The notes under the pieces: model-generated
Databases searched by the model: none
Told to the model about the DNA's origin: nothing
Seen by the model: only the letters and a program-made list of their open reading frames with translations
DNA from: Acidobacteriota bacterium
GTDB taxonomy: Bacteria > Acidobacteriota > Terriglobia > UBA7540
Direction: 5' to 3'
DNA: 64,000 nt
NCBI GenBank assembly: GCA_021817045.1
Contig: JAKAWG010000014.1
Coordinates: 20,873-84,872 of the forward strand
Made by a program: the position numbers and the translations under genes
Shown here: one piece after another, positions 45,121 through 53,727 of the stretch
Layout: the number at the start of each line of letters is the position of its first letter
Numbering within the stretch: position 1 is the stretch's first letter

Positions 45121-47178
45121 ATGCCCCGGCCCGTAACTCGCGACCGCTCAAAACAAGACGAATCCTTGTCGATCCTTCGCCGCAGCGCAATGCTGGCGGT
45201 AGGTTGCATCTTCTGGATGTTGTTGATTGCCGCTCGGCTCTACGACCTGCAAGTTATCGATTATGTTGAGTGGCTTGGGCGTGCGCAGCGGCAGCAGCAA
45301 CGAACTATTGAGCTTGCCCCCCAGCGCGGGACGATCTACGACTCCAGCGAACGACCTCTGGCCATGAGCCTGCCGGTGGATTCGATCTACGCAGTTCCTT
45401 CCCACTTGGACGATCCGGCGCACGAAGCGCATCTTCTGGCTGCTGCGCTTGGGCTGGAAGTCAGCGACCTCGAAGGCCGCTTCGAGACCTCTCGCTCTTT
45501 CTGCTGGGTCAAGCGCAAGGTGACTTCTAAGGAATCGGCCCGTGTCCGGGCCTTGGATTTGAAGGGGATTTATTTTCAGAAAGAGCCAAAGCGTTTTTAC
45601 CCCATGAAGGATCTCGCGGCAAATGTGATCGGATACGTGGGAATGGATGATCAGGGCCTCGCAGGCCTCGAATATTCACTGAACTCTGAACTTCAAGGTC
45701 AGCCGGGACACGCCCTCGTGATGGAGGACGCGTTACGGCGAACCTTTAGATCGAAAAGCGACCTCGGGCAGCCGGGAATGAACGTGGAGCTGACGATCGA
45801 CGCCGGCATCCAGTACATCGCGCAGAGCGCGTTGGACGCTGCGGTTCAGAAGTGGCACGCTGCGGGCGGCGTTGCCATCGTTCAGAACCCCAACACCGGC
45901 GACATCCTAGCCATGGTTAGCGAACCCACTTTCGACCCCAACCACTTCGGAGAAAGCTCGGCCAACAGCCGCATGGATCGCGCCATCGAGTGGATTTACG
46001 AGCCGGGATCGGTCTTCAAGCTGGTGACGGTTTCGTCCGCGCTCCAAGCTGGCGTCGCCCAACCTGATGACTACATTGACTGCCAGATGGGTGCCATCCG
46101 GCTGGGCGGCCGCATCATCCACGACGATCCCGGCGTGATCCCGCACGACCGAGCCGGACCCTTGACGGTGCGGCAGGTGCTGGCCTATTCGAGCGATGTC
46201 GGCGCGGTAAAACTGGCGCTTCGTTTAGGTGAAGACCGCTTCTACAACGACATCCGCAAATTCGGATTTGGATCAAAGACGGACATCAGCCTGCCCGGCG
46301 AAGAGCGCGGTTTGCTCATGCCTCCCGATCGCTGGTCCGGGGTGTCGATTGGCGAGTTTGCGATCGGCCAGGGCATTGGCGTGACAGCTCTCCAGCTAGT
46401 TGATGCGTATTCGGCCATCGCGAACGGCGGAATGCTGCTGCAGCCGCGAATTATTAAGGCAATCTTTCGGGGCGAGACTCACGAAGCGCTGCCCGCACAA
46501 TGGCGATGCCGGGTGGTAAGCCCTCAGACTTCTGCAACCATGCGGCAAATGCTGCAAGGAGTGGTTGCTTACGGCACCGGCACGGCAGCGCAACTGGACG
46601 GATACTCTTCGGCCGGAAAGACAGGGACGGCCGAGAAGGTCGGCCCGAACGGCCGTTATTCCCATCAGAATTACGTGGCGTCTTTTATAGGCTTCGCTCC
46701 CGTAACACATCCCGCCTTGACCATTCTTGTATCCGTCGATACGCCGAGAGGGTCGATTTACGGGGCGGAGGTCGCTGCGCCGGTTTGGAACGAAATCGCG
46801 CAGCAGTCGTTGAGCTACCTGAATGTGCCCCACGACCAGCCCGTCGTGCCCTTGAAGTTGACGGCGGCAGAAAAGCAGCCCGCGTGGCAGGAAACCAGCC
46901 GAACCGTCTCTGCTGTCAGCGCTTCACATCTCCTGGAGCTTGATCCGATCGGACCCTCTGCTGAGAAAGAAAGCCAAACGACACAAGTTCTCGATACGGG
47001 CCCTTTGGTGACCGTTCCCGACTTCTCGGGCTTGGATGAGCGGAAAGTCGCAAACGAATGTGAGGTCCTGGGTCTCGAATTGGACCTGAGCGGTTCCGGG
47101 CTGGCCGCCACGCAGACTCCGGCGCCAGGAACAAAGCTTCCACAGGGATCGCATGTTGGGGTGTTCTTTGCGCGCTGA
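45121..47178 (+). CDS. ftsI: Septal peptidoglycan transpeptidase FtsI (PBP3) with PASTA domain
   Basis: Class B penicillin-binding protein, 685 aa. It has an N-terminal anchor (AMLAVGCIFWMLLIAARLYDL), a dimerisation domain (APQRGTIYDSSERPLAMSL) and a transpeptidase domain. The active site is Ser297 (EPGSVFK, with Lys300), and KTG is at 500-502 (SAGKTGTAEKV). The usual SxN motif reads SSD (357-359, AYSSDVGAVKL), an Asn-to-Asp change. A C-terminal PASTA domain (VTVPDFSGLDERKVANECEV) occurs near 625-685. The ATG directly follows the ftsL stop. Confidence 0.95.
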   Translation: MPRPVTRDRSKQDESLSILRRSAMLAVGCIFWMLLIAARLYDLQVIDYVEWLGRAQRQQQRTIELAPQRGTIYDSSERPLAMSLPVDSIYAVPSHLDDPAHEAHLLAAALGLEVSDLEGRFETSRSFCWVKRKVTSKESARVRALDLKGIYFQKEPKRFYPMKDLAANVIGYVGMDDQGLAGLEYSLNSELQGQPGHALVMEDALRRTFRSKSDLGQPGMNVELTIDAGIQYIAQSALDAAVQKWHAAGGVAIVQNPNTGDILAMVSEPTFDPNHFGESSANSRMDRAIEWIYEPGSVFKLVTVSSALQAGVAQPDDYIDCQMGAIRLGGRIIHDDPGVIPHDRAGPLTVRQVLAYSSDVGAVKLALRLGEDRFYNDIRKFGFGSKTDISLPGEERGLLMPPDRWSGVSIGEFAIGQGIGVTALQLVDAYSAIANGGMLLQPRIIKAIFRGETHEALPAQWRCRVVSPQTSATMRQMLQGVVAYGTGTAAQLDGYSSAGKTGTAEKVGPNGRYSHQNYVASFIGFAPVTHPALTILVSVDTPRGSIYGAEVAAPVWNEIAQQSLSYLNVPHDQPVVPLKLTAAEKQPAWQETSRTVSAVSASHLLELDPIGPSAEKESQTTQVLDTGPLVTVPDFSGLDERKVANECEVLGLELDLSGSGLAATQTPAPGTKLPQGSHVGVFFAR

Positions 47179-47340
47179 CCCACGAGCGGATAAAGCGGAT
47201 TTCTCGACTCGCAGCGCGGTACTTTTTGAACGTCCTGCGGTTGGTCACCCACCTGCCCGGTGCCGTGGAAACTGTGGGACCACGGTCCCTTAGCGTAGGA
47301 ACGATCGCTGGAGAAGGCGTTGTATACTGGGGCGGAAGCG

Positions 47341-48822
47341 ATGATCCTCCGAGAGTTGCTGAGGAGCACGGACATTGTTGACCTCAACGGAGACGCGGAG
47401 CGGGAAATTCTTTCGCTCGCCTACGACTCCCGCGAAGTGAAGGCGGGAGGGCTGTTCTTTGCTATTCGCGGCGAGCACGCGGATGGCCATCAATTCCTCG
47501 ATCAGGTTCTCAAAAAGCGTGCGGTCGGGGTGGTGAGCGAACTTGATCGCCCTCCAGATTTTCCAGTCGCTTGGGTGCGAGTGTGGTCGGTCAGACGCGC
47601 GCTGGCGGAGGTCAGCCGCGCTTTTTATGAAAATCCGGACCTTTATTTGGTCCTTGTGGGGATTACGGGAACTAATGGCAAGACGACTACGGCCTACCTC
47701 CTGCATTCTATCTTTGAGGCGGCGGGCATCAAGACCGGCCTGTTCAGCACGATCGAATATCGTGTGGGAGTGCAGGCCTTTCCTGCCTATCATACGACGC
47801 CGGAATCGCTAGAGCTTGCCGCTTACCTTGCGGAGGTCGCACACTGCGGCGGGAAGGCTGCGGTCATGGAAGTTTCCTCCCACGCCTTGGCACAGTCTCG
47901 CGTCTGGGGATTCCGGTTCTCGGCGGCGGTTTTTACCAACCTAACCGGAGACCACTTGGATTATCACGAGGACATGGAGAGTTATTTCGCCGCTAAGCGA
48001 CGGCTGTTTGAAGGAACGGGAACGCCTCCGCCGGAACTAGGCATCATCAATCTGGACGATCCATGGGCATCGCGGCTGCTTGACATGCCTCTGAAACGTC
48101 GTGTGACTTACGGCGTCGAAGGCGACGCTCAGGTTAGGGCGCGCCATGTCAGCCTGAGCCCGGCCGGAATAAGGGCAGCGCTCACGACGCCGGGCGGAAA
48201 AATCGAAATAGAATCCCCGCTCGTCGGTGGGGCGAACGTGATGAACATACTAGCGGCTGTGGCCTGCGCGGAGGGTCTGGGACTGGGCCGGAACGCTATT
48301 CGTGAAGGCGTCGCCAGGCTAAGGCAAGTACCCGGCCGCTTCGAAAAGGTGGATGAGGGCCAACCGTTCCTGGTCATCGTTGATTATGCCCACACCCACG
48401 ATGCCTTGCGCAGCGTGCTCGAGACGGCAAGAGATATGACGCGCGGTCGGCTCATCTCCGTCTTCGGATGCGGAGGTGATCGCGATCGCACGAAACGTCC
48501 CAAGATGGGCGAAGTGGCGGGAACTTTGAGCGATTCCGTCGTATTGACTTCAGACAATCCGCGCAGCGAAGATCCCATTCTTATCATGAACGACGCCATG
48601 GTGGGTTTGCAGAAATCCGGCCGCCCCTACGTTGCGGAAGTGGACCGGGAAACAGCGATCCGCAAAGCACTCGAGCAGGCCCGGGAAGGAGATACGGTCC
48701 TGATTGCAGGAAAAGGGCACGAGACTACACAAATTCTTAAGGACGGGCCGATTCCGTTAAATGATCGGGAGGTGGCCCATAGGATTCTGGGAGAGATGGG
48801 CTTTTCCCGTTCGAGTGGCTAA
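47341..48822 (+). CDS. murE: UDP-N-acetylmuramoyl-tripeptide synthetase MurE
   Basis: Adds the third stem-peptide residue. The ATG at 47341 (MILRELLRST) is chosen over an earlier in-frame start; it gives 493 aa. The ATP loop is GITGTNGKTTTAYLL. VFTNLTGDHLDYHEDMESYF and GCGGDRDRTKRPKMG are typical. The specificity motif SDNPRSEDP contains DNPR, which is diagnostic for meso-diaminopimelate, so the wall is expected to be mDAP type. It follows ftsI after a 162-base gap without a recognised feature. Confidence 0.95.
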   Translation: MILRELLRSTDIVDLNGDAEREILSLAYDSREVKAGGLFFAIRGEHADGHQFLDQVLKKRAVGVVSELDRPPDFPVAWVRVWSVRRALAEVSRAFYENPDLYLVLVGITGTNGKTTTAYLLHSIFEAAGIKTGLFSTIEYRVGVQAFPAYHTTPESLELAAYLAEVAHCGGKAAVMEVSSHALAQSRVWGFRFSAAVFTNLTGDHLDYHEDMESYFAAKRRLFEGTGTPPPELGIINLDDPWASRLLDMPLKRRVTYGVEGDAQVRARHVSLSPAGIRAALTTPGGKIEIESPLVGGANVMNILAAVACAEGLGLGRNAIREGVARLRQVPGRFEKVDEGQPFLVIVDYAHTHDALRSVLETARDMTRGRLISVFGCGGDRDRTKRPKMGEVAGTLSDSVVLTSDNPRSEDPILIMNDAMVGLQKSGRPYVAEVDRETAIRKALEQAREGDTVLIAGKGHETTQILKDGPIPLNDREVAHRILGEMGFSRSSG

Positions 48823-48958
48823 GCGTGCGCCAAGTTGACCTTCTATTAGCAGAGCTGGATTACGGTGCCGCGCGGAAGGCGCGTGCCCTGCCGCGGAGGA
48901 AGGTTTACTTGCCGTTAGACGATGGCGCCAAGTTCCACGACCAGTTAGGCTGCCCGGC

Positions 48959-50365
48959 GTGAGGATGACACTGGGAGAGATCGCTGAAATTTTGGGTGGC
49001 CGAGGGGCAAGAGGCCGGGGCATCGTTCTAGGCTATTCCATTGACTCTCGCACCTTGAAAGCGGGTGATCTGTTTTTCGCGATTCGAGGGCCGCGGCACA
49101 ACGGCCACGAATACGTAAGGTTAGCGTTTGACAGGGGCGCCGCCGGCGCCGTCGTGGAAGAAGAGTACGAACCACGGCCGGGCGAGACCGGGGAATGGAT
49201 TCGTGTTCCTGATACGACGCGCGCCTTGCAGCAGCTCGCCTTGGCCGTACGCCGCCGCTGGGGCGGGCGCGTGATTGGCGTGACTGGAAGTGTAGGGAAG
49301 ACCACGACGAAAGAAATGATCGCCGCCGTGCTCGGGATGCGTTATCGAACATTGAAGTCTGCCGGGAACCTGAACAATCATTACGGCGTGCCGCTAACGC
49401 TGCTGCGGCTTCGGCCTGAAGATGACATTGCCGTCATCGAAATGGCCATGTCGGGCCCGGGTGAAATTGCGCTGCTAGCTTCCTTGGCCGAACCTCAAAC
49501 CGGTGTTGTCACTAACGTCGCTCCAGCGCACCTCGAATTCTTCGAATCCGTCGAAGCTATAGCCGCCGCCAAGCGTGAGCTGATCGAGCACCTATCGCCG
49601 CCAGGCGTTGCCGTCTTGAACGGCGATGATGCGCGTGTGCGAGGATTTGCGCGCGGGTTCAACGGGCGGTCCGTGACTTTCGGCTTTGCAGAAGATGTGG
49701 ACTACCGGGCGGCTGCACCAGGGGTGGCGCAGCAAGCCGGCGGAGCAACTTCACTCACTGAGTTTGAGGTTCAGAGCGCCAAGTACTCAGGTCGATTTTC
49801 GATTCCGCTGCCCGGCCGGCACAATGTGGAAAACGCTCTCGCCGCGATCGCCGTCGCCGGCCTGTTCGATATTCCCGAGCCTGATCTGCGTTCCGCCCTC
49901 TCGGCTTTCACACCGCCCAGCCAACGGGCGGAAACGCTGCACCTGCCAAACGGTATCACGGTCGTTAACGACGTCTATAATTCGAATCCGCGCGCTATGG
50001 AGCGCATGATCGAAACCGTGGCAACCTGGCCTGGCGCGAAGCGCCGGCTTGTGGTGGCTGGGGAAATGCTTGAGCTAGGTCCTTCTGCGCCCGAATGGCA
50101 CCGAAGCATCGGCCGCGAACTGGCGCGTTGGGGCGTGGATTGGGTGGTCGCCGTTCAAGGCGACGCACGATTCTTTGTGGAAGAATCGGTCGAGGCGGGG
50201 TTGCCGCCTGGACAAGCCCGTTTCTTCTCCAATGCGGAAGAGGCAGGCCGGTTTTGTTGCCGGATTGCGGAGGCTGGCGACGTTATACTAGTTAAGGGAT
50301 CGCGCGCGGTGAAGCTTGAGCGCGTCGTCGAGGCCCTGAGGAGATCCTCCGCAGCGAATCAGTGA
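48959..50365 (+). CDS. murF: UDP-N-acetylmuramoyl-tripeptide-D-alanyl-D-alanine ligase MurF
   Basis: Adds D-Ala-D-Ala to the UDP-MurNAc-tripeptide. Signatures include the ATP loop GVTGSVGKTTTKEMIAAVL, NLNNHYGVPLTLLRL, VIEMAMSGPGEI and VVNDVYNSNPRAMERMI. The GTG at 48959 and the ATG at 48965 both fit; neither has a strong ribosome site. Length is 466-468 aa. A gap of about 136 bases separates it from murE and holds no visible gene. Confidence 0.95.
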   Translation: MRMTLGEIAEILGGRGARGRGIVLGYSIDSRTLKAGDLFFAIRGPRHNGHEYVRLAFDRGAAGAVVEEEYEPRPGETGEWIRVPDTTRALQQLALAVRRRWGGRVIGVTGSVGKTTTKEMIAAVLGMRYRTLKSAGNLNNHYGVPLTLLRLRPEDDIAVIEMAMSGPGEIALLASLAEPQTGVVTNVAPAHLEFFESVEAIAAAKRELIEHLSPPGVAVLNGDDARVRGFARGFNGRSVTFGFAEDVDYRAAAPGVAQQAGGATSLTEFEVQSAKYSGRFSIPLPGRHNVENALAAIAVAGLFDIPEPDLRSALSAFTPPSQRAETLHLPNGITVVNDVYNSNPRAMERMIETVATWPGAKRRLVVAGEMLELGPSAPEWHRSIGRELARWGVDWVVAVQGDARFFVEESVEAGLPPGQARFFSNAEEAGRFCCRIAEAGDVILVKGSRAVKLERVVEALRRSSAANQ

Positions 50366-50488
50366 AGAAGGTCGGCGAAAAGAAGAAAACATCAAACGAA
50401 CAGCGGCGAAAAACGGCGTCAGAACGTTTTGCGAACGCATATAAATGAAAGGAAGGAGCCGAAACCGCCAGCTCACCGTTAACCGCTG

Positions 50489-51619
50489 ATGTTTTATTAC
50501 CTCTACCTGGAATTTTACCCGCGCTTTCACCTCCTTAACCTGTTCCGCTACATCACGGTCCGGACAGCCTATGCCAGTCTCACGGCACTTCTGCTTTCTC
50601 TCGTACTCGGACCATGGCTGATCGGCAAGCTCAAGCGGTTCCAGGTTGGGCAATTTGTCCGCGAGGAGGGTCCCGAGTCTCATCGAGCCAAGGCGGGCAC
50701 ACCGACAATGGGCGGGGTCCTCATCGACCTGTGCATTATTCTCCCCACGCTGCTCTGGTCGAACTTGGGCAACGTGTTTGTTTGGCTGGCGCTTGGCGTC
50801 ACGGTGACATTCGGTGCAATCGGCTTCTGGGACGACTATCTGAAGCTTCGTCGCAAGCATAATCTCGGATTGAGGGCGCGCTCCAAGTTGTTGCTGCAAA
50901 TCGCGGCCAGCGTCCTGCTCGCCGCCGCACTCGCGGCGCTTTCCGAGAAGAGCCTGTATTCCACCAAGCTTACTTTTCCGTTCTTCAAGCGAATTCACCC
51001 CGATTTCGTCGTGTCGTCCTTGCTTAGCCACGGGTGGGCAGCGCCTCTTGCTTTTTTGCCGTTCGTCGGGCTGGTGGTCCTGGTCGTCGTGGGCTCATCG
51101 AACGCTGTAAATCTGACCGACGGGCTGGACGGACTGGCCATAGGCTGCGTGATTGTCGCTGCGTCCGCGCTAACCGTCCTGACTTACGTCACCGGCAACG
51201 CCGTGTGGGCGAGCTACCTGAACCTCGAGCACTTGGAGAGATCCGCCGAATTGACCATCTTTTGCGGATCCATGGTGGGGGCGAGCCTGGGCTTTCTGTG
51301 GTACAACGCGTACCCTGCAGAAATTTTCATGGGAGACGTCGGCTCTCTCTCGCTGGGCGGCGCGATTGCCGCCGTGGCCGTCATCATCAAGCAGGAACTT
51401 TTGCTCCCTTTTCTGGGAGGCATTTTCGTGGTGGAGGCGCTGTCCGTGATCCTTCAGGTGGGGTCTTATAAACTGCGGCGCAAGCGCATTTTCCGCATGG
51501 CGCCCATCCATCACCATTTCGAGCTCCTGGGCTGGAAAGAGTCCAAAATCATCGCCCGCTTCTGGATCGCGGCGCTCGTGTTCGCGCTGTTCACCCTCAC
51601 CACGCTCAAGCTGCGATGA
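50489..51619 (+). CDS. mraY: Phospho-N-acetylmuramoyl-pentapeptide-transferase MraY
   Basis: Membrane enzyme that makes lipid I. The 376-residue product has about ten helices. Catalytic and family motifs are KAGTPTMGGVLI, FWDDYLKLRRKHNLG, VNLTDGLDGLAIG, MGDVGSLSLGG and the cytoplasmic PIHHHFELLGW loop. It lies 123 bases after murF. The next gene on the strand is a small RHH protein, not murD as usual. Confidence 0.96.
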   Translation: MFYYLYLEFYPRFHLLNLFRYITVRTAYASLTALLLSLVLGPWLIGKLKRFQVGQFVREEGPESHRAKAGTPTMGGVLIDLCIILPTLLWSNLGNVFVWLALGVTVTFGAIGFWDDYLKLRRKHNLGLRARSKLLLQIAASVLLAAALAALSEKSLYSTKLTFPFFKRIHPDFVVSSLLSHGWAAPLAFLPFVGLVVLVVVGSSNAVNLTDGLDGLAIGCVIVAASALTVLTYVTGNAVWASYLNLEHLERSAELTIFCGSMVGASLGFLWYNAYPAEIFMGDVGSLSLGGAIAAVAVIIKQELLLPFLGGIFVVEALSVILQVGSYKLRRKRIFRMAPIHHHFELLGWKESKIIARFWIAALVFALFTLTTLKLR

Positions 51620-51643
51620 GTTCTGAGGGAAGGTCTGAAATGA

Positions 51644-51678
51644 TTGACGAAGGTAATTTCTGCGTATAAAATGCGCAG
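51644..51678 (+). promoter_or_regulatory. Internal promoter with overlapping palindrome, upstream of RHH-murD
   Basis: TTGACG (51644-51649), a 17-base spacer and TAAAAT (51667-51672) form a good promoter between mraY and the RHH gene. CTGCG (51660-51664) and CGCAG (51674-51678) make an inverted repeat that brackets the -10 box. That is where a small RHH repressor would bind, so autoregulation is a fair guess. Confidence 0.55.
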
Positions 51679-51744
51679 TAATCGTGACTCGATCATGTTT
51701 TCATTCTGCGAAAAGAGGGTGAGCGGCGATCCAGGCGAAGCGCT

Positions 51745-51927
51745 ATGGGCAGGCCGAAATCGTTTCGTAATCCGACTCGAGTCAGCTTGACGCTGAACCG
51801 CGATACCGTGGCGACCGCGAAGCGGGTGGCGCGCCGGCGCCGATGTTCGCTGTCCGAGCTCGTTTCCCAGATTCTCGACGGCCACTTCCGGAAAAACGGG
51901 CATGGCCGCGGGCGGAACTTCTCATGA
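51745..51927 (+). CDS. Ribbon-helix-helix (CopG/Arc-like) DNA-binding protein
   Basis: 60-residue basic protein. Residues about 11-48 fit the RHH fold: a beta strand (TRVSLTLNRDTV) followed by two helices (AKRVARRRRCSLSELVSQIL). The rest is a short basic tail. Its stop overlaps the murD ATG by four bases (ATGA), so it is translationally coupled to murD. A promoter with a small palindrome lies about 70 bases upstream. There is no toxin gene beside it. It is probably a regulator of murD and the genes after it; a decayed antitoxin is the alternative. Confidence 0.78.
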   Translation: MGRPKSFRNPTRVSLTLNRDTVATAKRVARRRRCSLSELVSQILDGHFRKNGHGRGRNFS

Positions 51928-53717
51928 TGGAAATAGCCAATCAGCGCGTTCTGGTGGTCGGTCTGGCCCGGAGCGGCCGGGCGGTGGCCCATCGCCTGGC
52001 GCGAGAAGGCGCCCGGGTCACAGTGACAGACTTGCGCCCGCCCAGCTCGTTCCTTTCGGGCGTGCTGAAAGACTTGATGGCGCAGAGGATTGGCCTGGAG
52101 CTGGGCTTGCACCGGCAGGAAACGTTCCTCGCGCAGCATCTCATCGTGGTCAGCCCGGGCGTGCCGTGGGATCTACCGCAGCTTGACGCCGCCCGGCGCG
52201 AGAATGTCCCGGTGGTGCCGGAAGTTGAAGTGGCCAGTTGGTTTTTTGACGGAACACTGGTGGGCGTTACCGGGACGAACGGCAAGACGACCACAACGAC
52301 GCTTCTCGGCACGATGCTCGATGCTTCAGGCTACCCCACCTTCGTCGCCGGCAACATTGGCGTTCCGCTGATCGCCTCCGTCGATTTGTACACGCCGGAT
52401 TCAATTGTGGTCGCGGAGCTGAGCAGCTTTCAGCTCGAGGCGACTCGCGATTTCCGTCCGCACGTCGCCGTTTTGTTGAACGTCACTGAGAACCACCTCG
52501 ATCGGCACCGCACATTTGCCGCCTACGTCGGTGCCAAGGCGCAAATCTTCCGCAATCAAACTCCGGATGATTACGCCGTCCTGAATGCGGACGATCCGAC
52601 GGTGATGAGCTTCGTGCCGGCTCTGGCCAGCCGCAAGGTGTTCTTTAGTCTCGAGCAGGACCTTCCCGAAGGCGTTCTGCTCTCGCGTGGAAAGGTTTAC
52701 TACCGTGTCGGGCATCTTGAGCGCATGCTGTTCGAGGAGCGTGAGATTCGCTTGCGGGGGCGCTTTAACGTGCAGAATGTTTGCGCAGCGGCGGCGGCGG
52801 CGTGCGTGCTAGGTGCGGATTTCAAAGCCATCCGTGGCGCAGTGCGTGAGTTTGCCGGCGTCGAACATCGCCTCGAGTTCGTGCGCACGGTGCGCGGCAT
52901 CGAATTCTATAACGACTCGAAGGCGACCAGCGTTGACGCCACCGCCAAGGCGCTTACCACCTTCGAACGCGGCGTCCACCTGATCCTTGGCGGCAAGGAT
53001 AAGGGCGCTCCTTACGATCCGCTGCGGCCGTTGCTCGAAGGCCGCGTGAAGTCCATCTATCTGATCGGGACCGCGGCCGAAAAGATCGCAGCCGCCCTCA
53101 GCGACGCGAACCTGCATTTTTCCGGTGATCTGAAGACGGCGGTCGAGTCGGCGTTCGCGCGGGCAGTTTCCGGGGATGTCGTGCTCCTCTCGCCAGCGTG
53201 CGCGAGTTACGACCAGTTCCGGGATTTTGAGGAGCGCGGGCGCATCTTTAAGGAGATTGTTCGCGAATTACCGGAAGTCTCGCTTGCCACCGGTTTCTCG
53301 CCTCAGCGCTCGGCTTCGCTTCGAGCGGTTGACTCATCGCCTTCCTCGGCTCCGGACCCACCGCCACAACGAGCGGCTAGGCCAGAGACTCCGCCGCCGG
53401 TGGTGGTGGAAAACAAAGTCGCGACTCCGTCCCAGCTGGAATACATATATGAAGTAGATGGCTACGAAGCGCCGCCCGGCGTCCTGGCCGGCATGGCCTC
53501 AGAACCGGCGGAAGTTGTCGACGCTTCAGAAGTCGCTGCTGTTGTCACCAGCGAGCCGTCGTCCGAGCCAATTTCACCCTACGAGGTGATCGAAGGGCCG
53601 CATCCGGGCGAGCCGCCTGAAGCTTCGGTCGCAACTTCGGCCAGCCTGGGCGATCAAATCCAAGCCGGTCTATTTCCGGCCGCGTTAGAGGAGAAGCGCA
53701 TCGGAAAAGTGCGCTGA
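51924..53717 (+). CDS. murD: UDP-N-acetylmuramoylalanine-D-glutamate ligase MurD, extended
   Basis: Adds D-glutamate to UDP-MurNAc-L-Ala. Signatures are VLVVGLARSGRAVAHRLARE, the ATP loop GVTGTNGKTTTTTLLG, AELSSFQLEATRDFRP and ILGGKDKGAPYDPL. Canonical MurD ends near FEERGRIFKEIVRELPE (about residue 451). Here about 146 further residues follow, rich in Pro, Ala, Glu and Ser (SSPSSAPDPPPQRAARPETP) and probably disordered. Total length is 597 aa against the usual 440-460. The ATG overlaps the RHH stop; an upstream open frame from 51843 is an artefact. ftsW follows after 10 bases. Confidence 0.93.
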   Translation: MMEIANQRVLVVGLARSGRAVAHRLAREGARVTVTDLRPPSSFLSGVLKDLMAQRIGLELGLHRQETFLAQHLIVVSPGVPWDLPQLDAARRENVPVVPEVEVASWFFDGTLVGVTGTNGKTTTTTLLGTMLDASGYPTFVAGNIGVPLIASVDLYTPDSIVVAELSSFQLEATRDFRPHVAVLLNVTENHLDRHRTFAAYVGAKAQIFRNQTPDDYAVLNADDPTVMSFVPALASRKVFFSLEQDLPEGVLLSRGKVYYRVGHLERMLFEEREIRLRGRFNVQNVCAAAAAACVLGADFKAIRGAVREFAGVEHRLEFVRTVRGIEFYNDSKATSVDATAKALTTFERGVHLILGGKDKGAPYDPLRPLLEGRVKSIYLIGTAAEKIAAALSDANLHFSGDLKTAVESAFARAVSGDVVLLSPACASYDQFRDFEERGRIFKEIVRELPEVSLATGFSPQRSASLRAVDSSPSSAPDPPPQRAARPETPPPVVVENKVATPSQLEYIYEVDGYEAPPGVLAGMASEPAEVVDASEVAAVVTSEPSSEPISPYEVIEGPHPGEPPEASVATSASLGDQIQAGLFPAALEEKRIGKVR

Positions 53718-53727
53718 ACAGCCGCTC

